NCBI GenBank assembly: GCA_009698515.1
Contig: WLQA01000065.1
Span: 1-5,143 of the forward strand
Length of the DNA: 5,143 bases
Source: Actinomycetota bacterium
Lineage (GTDB): Bacteria > Actinomycetota > Actinomycetes > Nanopelagicales > Nanopelagicaceae
Direction of reading: 5' to 3'
The stretch's first letter is position 1. Every line of letters begins with the position of its first letter. The notes beneath the pieces were generated by a model. The model searched no databases. It saw only the letters and a list, made by a program, of their open reading frames with translations, and was not told where the DNA came from. Positions 1 through 4,537 of the stretch are shown here, piece by piece. The translations under genes and the position numbers were made by a program.

Positions 1-773
1 CTGATGAATCATGGCAAAGCTTGCTTAGTGGAAAGCAGTTACGAAGAGCAGAGTATGAAAACTCTCGCGGCGTAATTGATCTTTTAGTAATCCCGTTAAC
101 AAATGACAAGGATCGAATCGGTGCCATTGTGTTGATGCACAACATTACGGAACTGCGAAACCGAGATCGTGCCTTGGTTACAAAAGATGCCACAATTAAG
201 GAGATTCACCACCGAGTTAAAAATAATTTACAGACTGTTTCAGCATTACTTCGCCTGCAATCTCGTCGCGTGGAGGATCCAACTGCAAGTGCTGCACTTG
301 CTGAGGCGGTTCGCCGAGTAGCCTCAATTGCGCTGGTACATGAAACCTTGTCTAATCAATCAGGTGATTTTGTTGAGTTTGATTCCGTATTGGATCAGAT
401 AGTAAAAAATGCAATCAGCCTTACGCCAAGGCAAATTAAATTTGAAAAGTTGGGAGAGTTTGGGGCCTTTGATTCAAAGGTAGCCACCGCACTTTCCTTA
501 GTTGTTGCTGAATTAATTCACAACGCCCTAGAACATGGATTAGCTGAGTCGGGAGATCTGCTTCAAGTAGAGGTGAAAAATCAGGGCAAGAGTTACACAG
601 TCTCAGTAGTTGATAATGGAGCTGGCTTGCCGGCTGATTTTAATATCGAGCAATCAGCAAATTTAGGTTTACAAATTGCTAATACATTAACTAAAAATGA
701 ATTAGCTGGTGAGATTAATTTAAGTAGTAATGGAAAACAAACAGTTGCAGTTGTTAGCTTTACTGCAAATTAA
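1..773 (+). CDS. pdtaS: PdtaS-like sensor histidine kinase, C-terminal part (5' end cut by window)
   Basis: This is the C-terminal part of a cytosolic HisKA_2-type sensor kinase that phosphorylates an ANTAR response regulator (PdtaR in mycobacteria). The reading frame is open from base 3, before any start codon, so the gene begins outside the window. Visible in order are the end of a PAS domain (GAIVLMHNITELRNRD, about 132-179), the phospho-acceptor helix EIHHRVKNNLQT (from 201; the acceptor is probably the second His, 210-212), the N-box ELIHNALEHG (510-539), the ATP-lid motif DNGAGLP (612-632) and the G2 motif LGLQIANTL (663-689). From the H-box onward it resembles M. tuberculosis PdtaS (Rv3220c) closely as I recall that protein, including RRVxSIALVHxxLS. 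The missing part should hold a GAF domain and the rest of the PAS domain, since the family is about 500 aa. It converges on whiB1, as in mycobacteria. The partner regulator is not in this window. The kinase family is certain and the orthology very likely. Confidence 0.9.
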   Translation, partial: DESWQSLLSGKQLRRAEYENSRGVIDLLVIPLTNDKDRIGAIVLMHNITELRNRDRALVTKDATIKEIHHRVKNNLQTVSALLRLQSRRVEDPTASAALAEAVRRVASIALVHETLSNQSGDFVEFDSVLDQIVKNAISLTPRQIKFEKLGEFGAFDSKVATALSLVVAELIHNALEHGLAESGDLLQVEVKNQGKSYTVSVVDNGAGLPADFNIEQSANLGLQIANTLTKNELAGEINLSSNGKQTVAVVSFTAN

Positions 774-780
774 TTATTAA

Positions 781-1050
781 TTAAAAAGTTGTTTGATTTT
801 CTAATTGGCGAGCGCGGTTTCGAGCTGCGCGACGTTTCATAGCGCGACGTTCATCCTCTGATAAACCACCCCATACGCCAGCATCTTGACCGCTTTCTAG
901 CGCCCAAGCAAGACAAGGCTCTTTCACAGAGCAACGTTCACAGATTTTTTTAGCCTCTTCGATTTGAGCAAGTGCTGGGCCAGTGTTACCAACCGGGAAG
1001 AACACCTCTGGATCTTCTTCGCGACAAGCCGCTTCATGTCGCCAATCCAT
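781..1050 (-). CDS. whiB1: WhiB1-type iron-sulfur transcription factor
   Basis: This 89-aa WhiB-family (Wbl) protein is a [4Fe-4S] transcription factor that in the family acts with the primary sigma factor. The four cluster ligands are C9, C37, C40 and C46 in the pattern C-x27-C-x2-C-x5-C, followed by the GVWGG turn at 58-62. The tail is basic (RRAMKRRAARNRARQ, about 68-82) and would contact DNA. The N-terminus MDWRHEAACREEDPE and the stretch FFPVGNTGPALAQI match the WhiB1 (Mtb Rv3219)/WblE subfamily rather than WhiB2, 3 or 7, and the cysteines fall at the same positions as in Mtb WhiB1. The ATG at 1050 is supported by AGGAGG 9 nt upstream and by the conserved MDWR start. The stop lies 7 bp from the stop of convergent pdtaS. 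Mycobacterial WhiB1 is essential and reacts with nitric oxide; that role is inferred here by orthology. Confidence 0.95.
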   Translation of the reverse strand: MDWRHEAACREEDPEVFFPVGNTGPALAQIEEAKKICERCSVKEPCLAWALESGQDAGVWGGLSEDERRAMKRRAARNRARQLENQTTF

Positions 1051-1059
1051 AGGTCATTG

Positions 1060-1065
1060 CCTCCT
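1060..1065 (-). promoter_or_regulatory. Shine-Dalgarno of whiB1
   Basis: AGGAGG on the minus strand lies 9 nt before the whiB1 ATG. It is the strongest ribosome binding site in the window and fixes the start at MDWRH. Another ATG at 1057-1055 is only 2 nt from this site, is out of frame and stops after seven codons, so it is not taken as the start. Confidence 0.85.
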
Positions 1066-1091
1066 AATTATCAATCAAATTTTGAACAAAA

Positions 1092-1123
1092 ATTATCGAA
1101 AGAGATGTTCTTTCAGTGGATTA
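1092..1123 (-). promoter_or_regulatory. candidate whiB1 promoter
   Basis: Reading the minus strand toward whiB1, GATAAT (1097-1092) matches five of six bases of the TATAAT -10 box. It would start transcription about 35 nt before the ATG. No good TTGACA lies 16-18 bp further upstream. Instead that place (about 1115-1121) is covered by the proximal copy of the repeat TAATCCAC (1123-1116). A weak -35 overlapped by a repeated site is what an activator-dependent promoter often looks like. The assignment is by eye and the region is AT-rich, so a chance -10 match is quite possible. Confidence 0.35.
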
Positions 1124-1139
1124 ATTCTCCCGTGGATTA
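1116..1139. repeat. 8-bp direct repeat upstream of whiB1
   Basis: GTGGATTA occurs twice in the same orientation, at 1116-1123 and 1132-1139, 16 bp apart start to start (about one and a half helical turns). It sits 66-89 bp upstream of the whiB1 start codon, in a region with no gene. The copies contain GTGG in otherwise AT-rich surroundings. Tandem half-sites of this size can be regulator binding sites, but nothing here identifies the protein. The GTG-N6-CAC site type through which Crp-family regulators control mycobacterial whiB1 is not seen. Confidence 0.5.
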
Positions 1140-1167
1140 GATAAATAAACAAGGATATTTGACTGTG

Positions 1168-1193
1168 AATTATTAATTAATATTTTAATAATT
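1168..1193. repeat. AT-only inverted repeat downstream of tRNA-Arg
   Basis: AATTATTAA (1168-1176) pairs with TTAATAATT (1185-1193) around an 8-nt loop, and the whole element is A/T. It begins 14 nt past the 3' end of the minus-strand tRNA, where a terminator or processing signal would lie. It lacks a GC stem, so it is not a classical intrinsic terminator. Low complexity makes a chance origin likely. Confidence 0.3.
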
Positions 1194-1206
1194 CTTAAAT
1201 TAAGCG

Positions 1207-1278
1207 TGCCCCCGGCAGGAATCGAACCTGCGCACCTGCCTCCGGAGGGCAGTGCTCTATCCCCTGAGCTACGGGGGC
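1207..1278 (-). tRNA. tRNA-Arg (anticodon CCG)
   Basis: A full cloverleaf can be folded on the minus strand in 72 nt. The acceptor stem GCCCCCG pairs perfectly with CGGGGGC, followed by discriminator A. The D arm is GCTC-AGGGGATA-GAGC. The anticodon arm is CTGCC-CTCCGGA-GGCAG, with CCG at positions 34-36. The variable loop has 4 nt, and the T arm is GCAGG-TTCGAAT-CCTGC. Anticodon CCG reads CGG, a little-used arginine codon in this AT-rich DNA; one in-frame example is in the PLP enzyme gene near 3171. The 3' CCA is not encoded (CGC follows the discriminator), so it must be added by tRNA nucleotidyltransferase. It lies between whiB1, on the same strand, and msrA, which is divergent. Confidence 0.97.
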
Positions 1279-1307
1279 AAATTAATCTAGATAGCAAGGT
1301 TATCAGT

Positions 1308-1313
1308 TATAAA
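1308..1313 (+). promoter_or_regulatory. possible -10 box of the msrA gene run
   Basis: TATAAA lies 35 bp before the msrA ATG, in the 70-bp gap separating msrA from the divergent tRNA-Arg. It is the best -10 match there, but no TTGACA-like box is seen 16-18 bp upstream. The overlapping TTATAA (1307-1312) is self-complementary, so it could serve either direction, including the tRNA gene. This is a weak call in AT-rich DNA. Confidence 0.25.
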
Positions 1314-1348
1314 TTGATGATCTTCATTCAATCAGAGAGAATTAAGCC

Positions 1349-1885
1349 ATGACACAGGCTACGCAAACTGCTTACTTCGCTACTGGATGTTTTTGGGGAG
1401 CAGAGCGCAGATTTTGGCAATTATCAGGAGTTGTAAGTACTTCAGTTGGATACATGGGTGGCACAAAAGCAAATCCAACTTATGAAGAGGTTTGTACCGG
1501 AAAAACTGCACATGCTGAAATGGTTGAAGTTATTTTTGATCCAACTCAAATTTCATATCAAAGATTACTTGCCGAATTTTGGGTAATGCATGATCCAACC
1601 TCTTTGAATCAACAAGGTGGCGACATTGGTACTCAGTATCGCAGTTCAATTTATACAACCACTGAATTACAAATGCATGAGGCGTTACTAACCCGCGATG
1701 CCTATCAAAGTGAGTTAACCAGTAATGGCATGGACAAGATCGTTACTGAAATTTTGCCAGCTACCGGAATTACATACTGGCCAGCAGAGGAGTATCACCA
1801 AAAGTATTTAGCTAAAAATCCAAATGGCTACGATTGTCATTCATCTACTGGAGTGGCATTTCCTATGGAGTTAATAATTTCATGA
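1349..1885 (+). CDS. msrA: peptide-methionine (S)-S-oxide reductase MsrA
   Basis: MsrA reduces the S-epimer of methionine sulfoxide in proteins and free methionine, using thioredoxin. The 178-aa product is of normal family length and starts almost directly with the catalytic motif GCFWG (13-17, nucleophile C14). The sulfoxide-binding residues follow in NPTYEEVCTGKTAHAE (42-57; Y45, E57) and GDIGTQYRS (91-99, Y97). AEEYHQKYL (146-154) is the conserved C-terminal helix. C163 in the tail GYDCHSS is the likely resolving cysteine; C49 is an extra, probably non-catalytic one. No signal peptide is present, so it is cytosolic. A modest GAGAGA (1335-1340) lies 8 nt before the ATG. The stop overlaps the msrB start in ATGA. 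It is the first gene of the rightward run. Confidence 0.96.
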   Translation: MTQATQTAYFATGCFWGAERRFWQLSGVVSTSVGYMGGTKANPTYEEVCTGKTAHAEMVEVIFDPTQISYQRLLAEFWVMHDPTSLNQQGGDIGTQYRSSIYTTTELQMHEALLTRDAYQSELTSNGMDKIVTEILPATGITYWPAEEYHQKYLAKNPNGYDCHSSTGVAFPMELIIS

Positions 1886-2313
1886 GTGATAAACCAATCT
1901 CATCTGAAAATTACCCAGTAAAGATCGATGAGGCAGCACTGGCTGCACGAGTTGATCCACTCTCATTTGAAGTATTACGAAATGCGGCTACCGAAGTGGC
2001 ATTCACTGGTGAGTACACAGACACTGAAACAACTGGTGTTTATAAATGCAAAGCTTGCACAGCTGAATTATTTAGATCAGATACTAAGTTTCATTCTGGT
2101 TGTGGCTGGCCATCTTTTTATGCACCAACTGAAGATGATGCTGTTGAATTAATTGAAGATCGATCATTATTTCCACGAGTTAGAACTGAAGTTCGATGCG
2201 CCGCTTGCGGTTCACATCTTGGCCATGTATTTAAGGGTGAGGGCTTTGATGTGCCAACTGATGAGCGTTGGTGTATCAACTCTGTTGCATTGGTGCTTGA
2301 ACCAAAAAAATAA
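1882..2313 (+). CDS. msrB: peptide-methionine (R)-S-oxide reductase MsrB
   Basis: MsrB reduces the R-epimer of methionine sulfoxide, complementing MsrA. The 143-aa protein has both zinc-binding pairs, CKAC (C56, C59) and CAAC (C106, C109). It also has the recycling cysteine in SGCGWPSF (C74), the SHLGHVF motif (111-117) and the catalytic cysteine in RWCINS (C131). It is therefore the zinc-containing, two-cysteine, thioredoxin-dependent form. I chose the ATG at 1882 although the frame is open to an ATG at 1834. The 1882 start forms the ATGA overlap with the msrA stop, has GGAG at 1867-1870 about 11 nt upstream, and gives the usual family N-terminus; the longer version would lie over the msrA end. 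Coupled translation should keep the two reductases balanced. Confidence 0.96.
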   Translation: MSDKPISSENYPVKIDEAALAARVDPLSFEVLRNAATEVAFTGEYTDTETTGVYKCKACTAELFRSDTKFHSGCGWPSFYAPTEDDAVELIEDRSLFPRVRTEVRCAACGSHLGHVFKGEGFDVPTDERWCINSVALVLEPKK

Positions 2314-2328
2314 GCGCAGTTTTATCCT

Positions 2329-2343
2329 TAACTCAATGAGTTA
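2329..2343. promoter_or_regulatory. perfect 15-bp dyad before the PLP enzyme gene
   Basis: TAACTCA-A-TGAGTTA is a perfect palindrome with 7-bp arms around one central base. It ends on the A of the first possible ATG of the next gene and occupies half of the 29-bp msrB gap, the largest gap in the rightward run. As DNA it could be an operator. As RNA it could form a 6-bp stem with a 3-nt loop covering the start. No T-run follows, so it is not an intrinsic terminator. Chance is not excluded. Confidence 0.4.
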
Positions 2344-3488
2344 TGCTTACGACTATGTCCAGTGAACATAATTGGGAAAAGCTTCACGCTGAAACAAAGG
2401 TAGTTGCAGCTGGAAGACCACCGAAGAAGCCAGATGGTGCATTAAATCCACCAATTTCACTTAACTCAACATTGCATGAAGGTGGCCCAATTGGTTATGG
2501 CCGCTATGGAAATGAAAGTTGGAGTGCGTTAGAAGAGGCGATCTCTTCACTAGAAGGTGGCCAAACTTTAATTTATGGATCAGGTATGGCAGCAATTAGT
2601 TGCGTGCTCTCCTTGTTGCCACATGGCGCCGTAATTACCGCATCACATCATGGTTATCAAGGAACAACCACCATGCTTAAGCAGATGCAAGAAAGCGGCA
2701 GATTAACCGTTCGCTTTGTAGATTTAGCAGATACTGATGCAGTCCTTGCACAAATTCCGGGGACACAAATGCTTTATTTAGAATCACCAATTAATCCTGG
2801 AATTGAAATTGTTGATCTACCAAAATTAATTAGCGCCGCTAAAGCTGCTGGTTGTGGCGTTGCAGTTGATAACACCTTGGCATCTCCGATGGTGCAAAAT
2901 CCATTGGCAATGGGCGCTGATGTAGTTATTCACTCAGTTACAAAGTATTTATCTGGACACAGTGATTTATTACTAGGTTCCACAAGTACAAATGATCCAG
3001 CATTAAATGTTCGACTAGAACAAGCCCGACGTTACGGTGGCGCAATCGCCGGTCCATTTGAAGCATGGCTGGCACTTCGTGGTCTTAGAACATTTTCACT
3101 ACGCATGAAGAAATCTCAGGAAAATGCAATGGATCTAGCCCAACGGTTAGTAAAAGATCCAGCAATTTCTCGGGTGCGCTATCCAGGACTTGCTACAGAT
3201 CCATATCACGAACGCGCAAAATCTTTCATGAAAGGTTTTGGCGCAGTAATCTCCTTTGAAGTAAAAGCAACTGTTGAACAAATAGATTTAATGTGTAACT
3301 CATCAAAGTTAATTACTAATGCAACATCATTAGGCGGAGTTGAATCCTTGTGGGAGCGACGTCGCCGTTGGAAGACGGAAAGTGAGACTATTCCAGAGAA
3401 TTTAATTCGTTTTTCAGTTGGTATTGAAAATGCTGATGATCTTTGGGCTGATATTCAAAGCGCAATGGCTGCTGCAAAAATCTCTTAA
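2343..3488 (+). CDS. PLP-dependent cystathionine gamma-synthase/gamma-lyase family enzyme
   Basis: This 381-aa member of the Cys/Met-metabolism PLP family (fold type I) has the usual length for cystathionine gamma-synthases and gamma-lyases. Visible are the YxR phosphate-binding motif (Y52, R54), the GSGMAA loop (79-84), the cofactor-stacking Tyr in HHGYQGT (Y105), the pyridine-nitrogen Asp in VDNT (D176), the Schiff-base Lys in SVTKYLSGHSD (K201) and SLGGVES (329-335). Glu at 334 is the residue associated with gamma-synthase/gamma-lyase members rather than beta-lyase or methionine gamma-lyase. A basic stretch ERRRRW (338-343) stands where many relatives have P-x-x-M-T-H. I cannot tell synthase from lyase, so no symbol is given. 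Start choice is open: ATG 2343 (within the dyad) or ATG 2355; neither has a clear Shine-Dalgarno. Its place behind msrAB fits sulfur amino-acid metabolism. Confidence 0.88.
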   Translation: MLTTMSSEHNWEKLHAETKVVAAGRPPKKPDGALNPPISLNSTLHEGGPIGYGRYGNESWSALEEAISSLEGGQTLIYGSGMAAISCVLSLLPHGAVITASHHGYQGTTTMLKQMQESGRLTVRFVDLADTDAVLAQIPGTQMLYLESPINPGIEIVDLPKLISAAKAAGCGVAVDNTLASPMVQNPLAMGADVVIHSVTKYLSGHSDLLLGSTSTNDPALNVRLEQARRYGGAIAGPFEAWLALRGLRTFSLRMKKSQENAMDLAQRLVKDPAISRVRYPGLATDPYHERAKSFMKGFGAVISFEVKATVEQIDLMCNSSKLITNATSLGGVESLWERRRRWKTESETIPENLIRFSVGIENADDLWADIQSAMAAAKIS

Positions 3489-3491
3489 TAA

Positions 3492-3971
3492 ATGTCATTT
3501 AAAATTCGCGAGGCAACTCCAGCTGATATAGATGAAATTTTTCGTTACATCCACGCACTAGCTGAGTATGAGAAAGCGCCAGCAGAGGCGGTACTTTCAA
3601 AGAGTGATTTAGCGCAATCATTATATTGTGAAAATCCCCAGGTTTATTGTTTGCTATCTGTAATTGACGATGAAGTAACTGGAATTGCAATTTGGCATTT
3701 AAATTACTCTACTTGGCGCGGTAAACATGGTATTTATCTAGAGGATCTATTTGTTGATCCAAAGTTTCGTGGCCAAGGACATGGCAAAGCTTTACTAGTT
3801 AAGTTGGCACAGATTTGTGTGGAACGTGGCTACCCAAGATTTTCTTGGTGGGTACTGGATTGGAATAAACCATCAATTGATTTTTATAAATCATTAGGCG
3901 CAGAGGCGATGGATGAGTGGACGGTATTTCGAGTCTCGGGCGATGCGCTGACAAAACTTGCTGGCCAGTAG
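3492..3971 (+). CDS. GNAT N-acetyltransferase, spermidine/thialysine acetyltransferase-like
   Basis: The 159-aa single-domain GNAT protein transfers acetyl from acetyl-CoA to an amine. Motif A is EDLFVDPKFRGQGHGKALL (84-102), with the acetyl-CoA-binding R93-G94-Q95-G96-H97-G98 loop. DWNKPSIDFYKSLGA (123-137) is motif B, with Y132 as probable general acid. The N-terminal IREATPADIDEIFRYIHALAEYEKAP (5-30) and the middle resemble eukaryotic SAT1/SAT2-type diamine and thialysine acetyltransferases and their bacterial relatives. The substrate is probably a small amine or amino-acid side chain, but this cannot be fixed. The start is 3 bp after the PLP enzyme stop with no Shine-Dalgarno, suggesting translation by reinitiation. 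If the substrate were thialysine-like it would connect to the sulfur amino-acid enzyme upstream, but that is speculation. Confidence 0.85.
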   Translation: MSFKIREATPADIDEIFRYIHALAEYEKAPAEAVLSKSDLAQSLYCENPQVYCLLSVIDDEVTGIAIWHLNYSTWRGKHGIYLEDLFVDPKFRGQGHGKALLVKLAQICVERGYPRFSWWVLDWNKPSIDFYKSLGAEAMDEWTVFRVSGDALTKLAGQ

Positions 3972-3983
3972 TAGATTTCACTC

Positions 3984-4133
3984 ATGATAAAAGTTATCCG
4001 CCGCTTAATTGCCTCACTGGCGTTCTTAGCTGTTATTGCTGGCGCACTGAAAGCTTTATTTAATTGGATTTCACGTTCTGATGGCGATAAGTATGAAGTT
4101 TGGACAGATGAAGAAGAGCGCGAAGACGCTTAA
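3984..4133 (+). CDS. small single-helix membrane protein (49 aa)
   Basis: A short frame runs from ATG 3984 to TAA 4131-4133 and encodes 49 residues. The N-terminus is basic (K3, R6, R7), then a hydrophobic stretch at about 8-29 (LIASLAFLAVIAG at its core), then a polar tail ending in TDEEEREDA. By the positive-inside rule the N-terminus should face the cytoplasm and the acidic tail the outside. Its stop and the next start share one base in TAATG, and it starts 12 bp after the GNAT stop, so spacing supports a real gene. There is no visible Shine-Dalgarno, in common with most genes in this run. I do not recognise the family. A signal peptide is an alternative reading, but no clear AxA cleavage site follows the core. 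Confidence 0.7.
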   Translation: MIKVIRRLIASLAFLAVIAGALKALFNWISRSDGDKYEVWTDEEEREDA

Positions 4134-4537
4134 TGTCCAAAGATTTAAACAGTACTAATTACATCCCCGGCACCTGCAATATCGGCAAACAAGAAATTCG
4201 CCAACGCCAAGTAGTTGCCTTAATCGGCGCCGTTCTTACAGTAGTTGTTGGTATTGGCTTGTTATCAAATGAGGATCCCAATCCACCAAGATTTTTTATC
4301 TTTTTCCCAGCATTAGTTTTTGCAATTGGTTTTGTGCAATCACGTAAAAAGTTTTGTTTAGCATATGGATTTGCCGGCACCTTTAATTTTGGTCGATTAG
4401 GCAAAGCATCCAGAGTTGCATCGATTGAAGATCGCAAGGCAGATCGCAAAACGGCAATTAATATATTTATGCAATCTGCAGCTTTGGCTTTTGGCATAAC
4501 TGTTGTTTATACAACCTTGGCATTTATCTTTAACTAA
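4133..4537 (+). CDS. three-helix membrane protein of unknown function with paired cytoplasmic cysteines
   Basis: This 134-aa protein has three hydrophobic segments, at about 27-45, 54-70 and 108-133. The first loop is polar and acidic (SNEDPNPP, 45-52). Basic residues flank the first helix on its N side (K19, R23, R25) and follow the second (R71, K72, K73). The roughly 37-residue loop before helix 3 is rich in K and R. This predicts an inside N-terminus, an outside first loop and an inside large loop. Two cysteines, C15 in GTCNIGKQEIRQR and C75 in KKFCLAYGFAGTFNFG, both fall on the cytoplasmic side just next to the membrane and sit in the most motif-like parts. I recall similar CNIG-x-x-E-I and FC-x-x-x-G-F-x-G-x-FNFG patterns in uncharacterised membrane proteins but know no function. 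It overlaps both neighbours by one base (TAATG). Confidence 0.85.
   Translation: MSKDLNSTNYIPGTCNIGKQEIRQRQVVALIGAVLTVVVGIGLLSNEDPNPPRFFIFFPALVFAIGFVQSRKKFCLAYGFAGTFNFGRLGKASRVASIEDRKADRKTAINIFMQSAALAFGITVVYTTLAFIFN

Noticed and set aside
10..22. 13-mer CATGGCAAAGCTT repeated at 3780-3792
   Set aside because: Both copies are inside unrelated coding sequences in different contexts; one such match is plausible by chance in a window this long.
21..773. TTG at 21 as the start of the kinase gene
   Set aside because: The frame is open upstream to the window edge, and the family has GAF and PAS domains before this point, so this is an internal codon of a truncated gene.
1034..1057. Out-of-frame ATG on the minus strand just before whiB1, giving a seven-codon frame overlapping the start
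   Set aside because: It begins only 2 nt after AGGAGG, too close for good initiation, and nothing suggests a leader-peptide function.
1078..1094. Inverted repeat AATTTT-GAACA-AAAATT upstream of whiB1
   Set aside because: AT-only arms in an AT-rich region and it overlaps the candidate -10 box; too weak to call an operator or a terminator.
1051..1206. ANTAR-target RNA (tandem hexaloop hairpins) that PdtaR could bind in the whiB1 leader
   Set aside because: I looked because PdtaS is adjacent, but found no convincing pair of stems with A1/G4 hexaloops.
1834..1881. Longer N-terminus for MsrB starting at ATG 1834
   Set aside because: The added 16 residues are read from the msrA coding sequence in another frame and are absent from typical MsrB; the ATG at 1882 has a GGAG upstream and forms a standard ATGA overlap.
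1928..2365. Two + strand frames inside and past msrB (74 and 70 aa)
   Set aside because: They lie in other frames over a clearly conserved MsrB and resemble no domain.
3499..3981. Minus-strand frames opposite the GNAT gene
   Set aside because: Shadows of a well-supported + strand gene; no domain, no ribosome binding site.
4159..4497. 112-aa minus-strand frame opposite the three-helix membrane protein
   Set aside because: The + strand frame has coherent membrane helices and start/stop overlaps with both neighbours; the minus frame has none of this.
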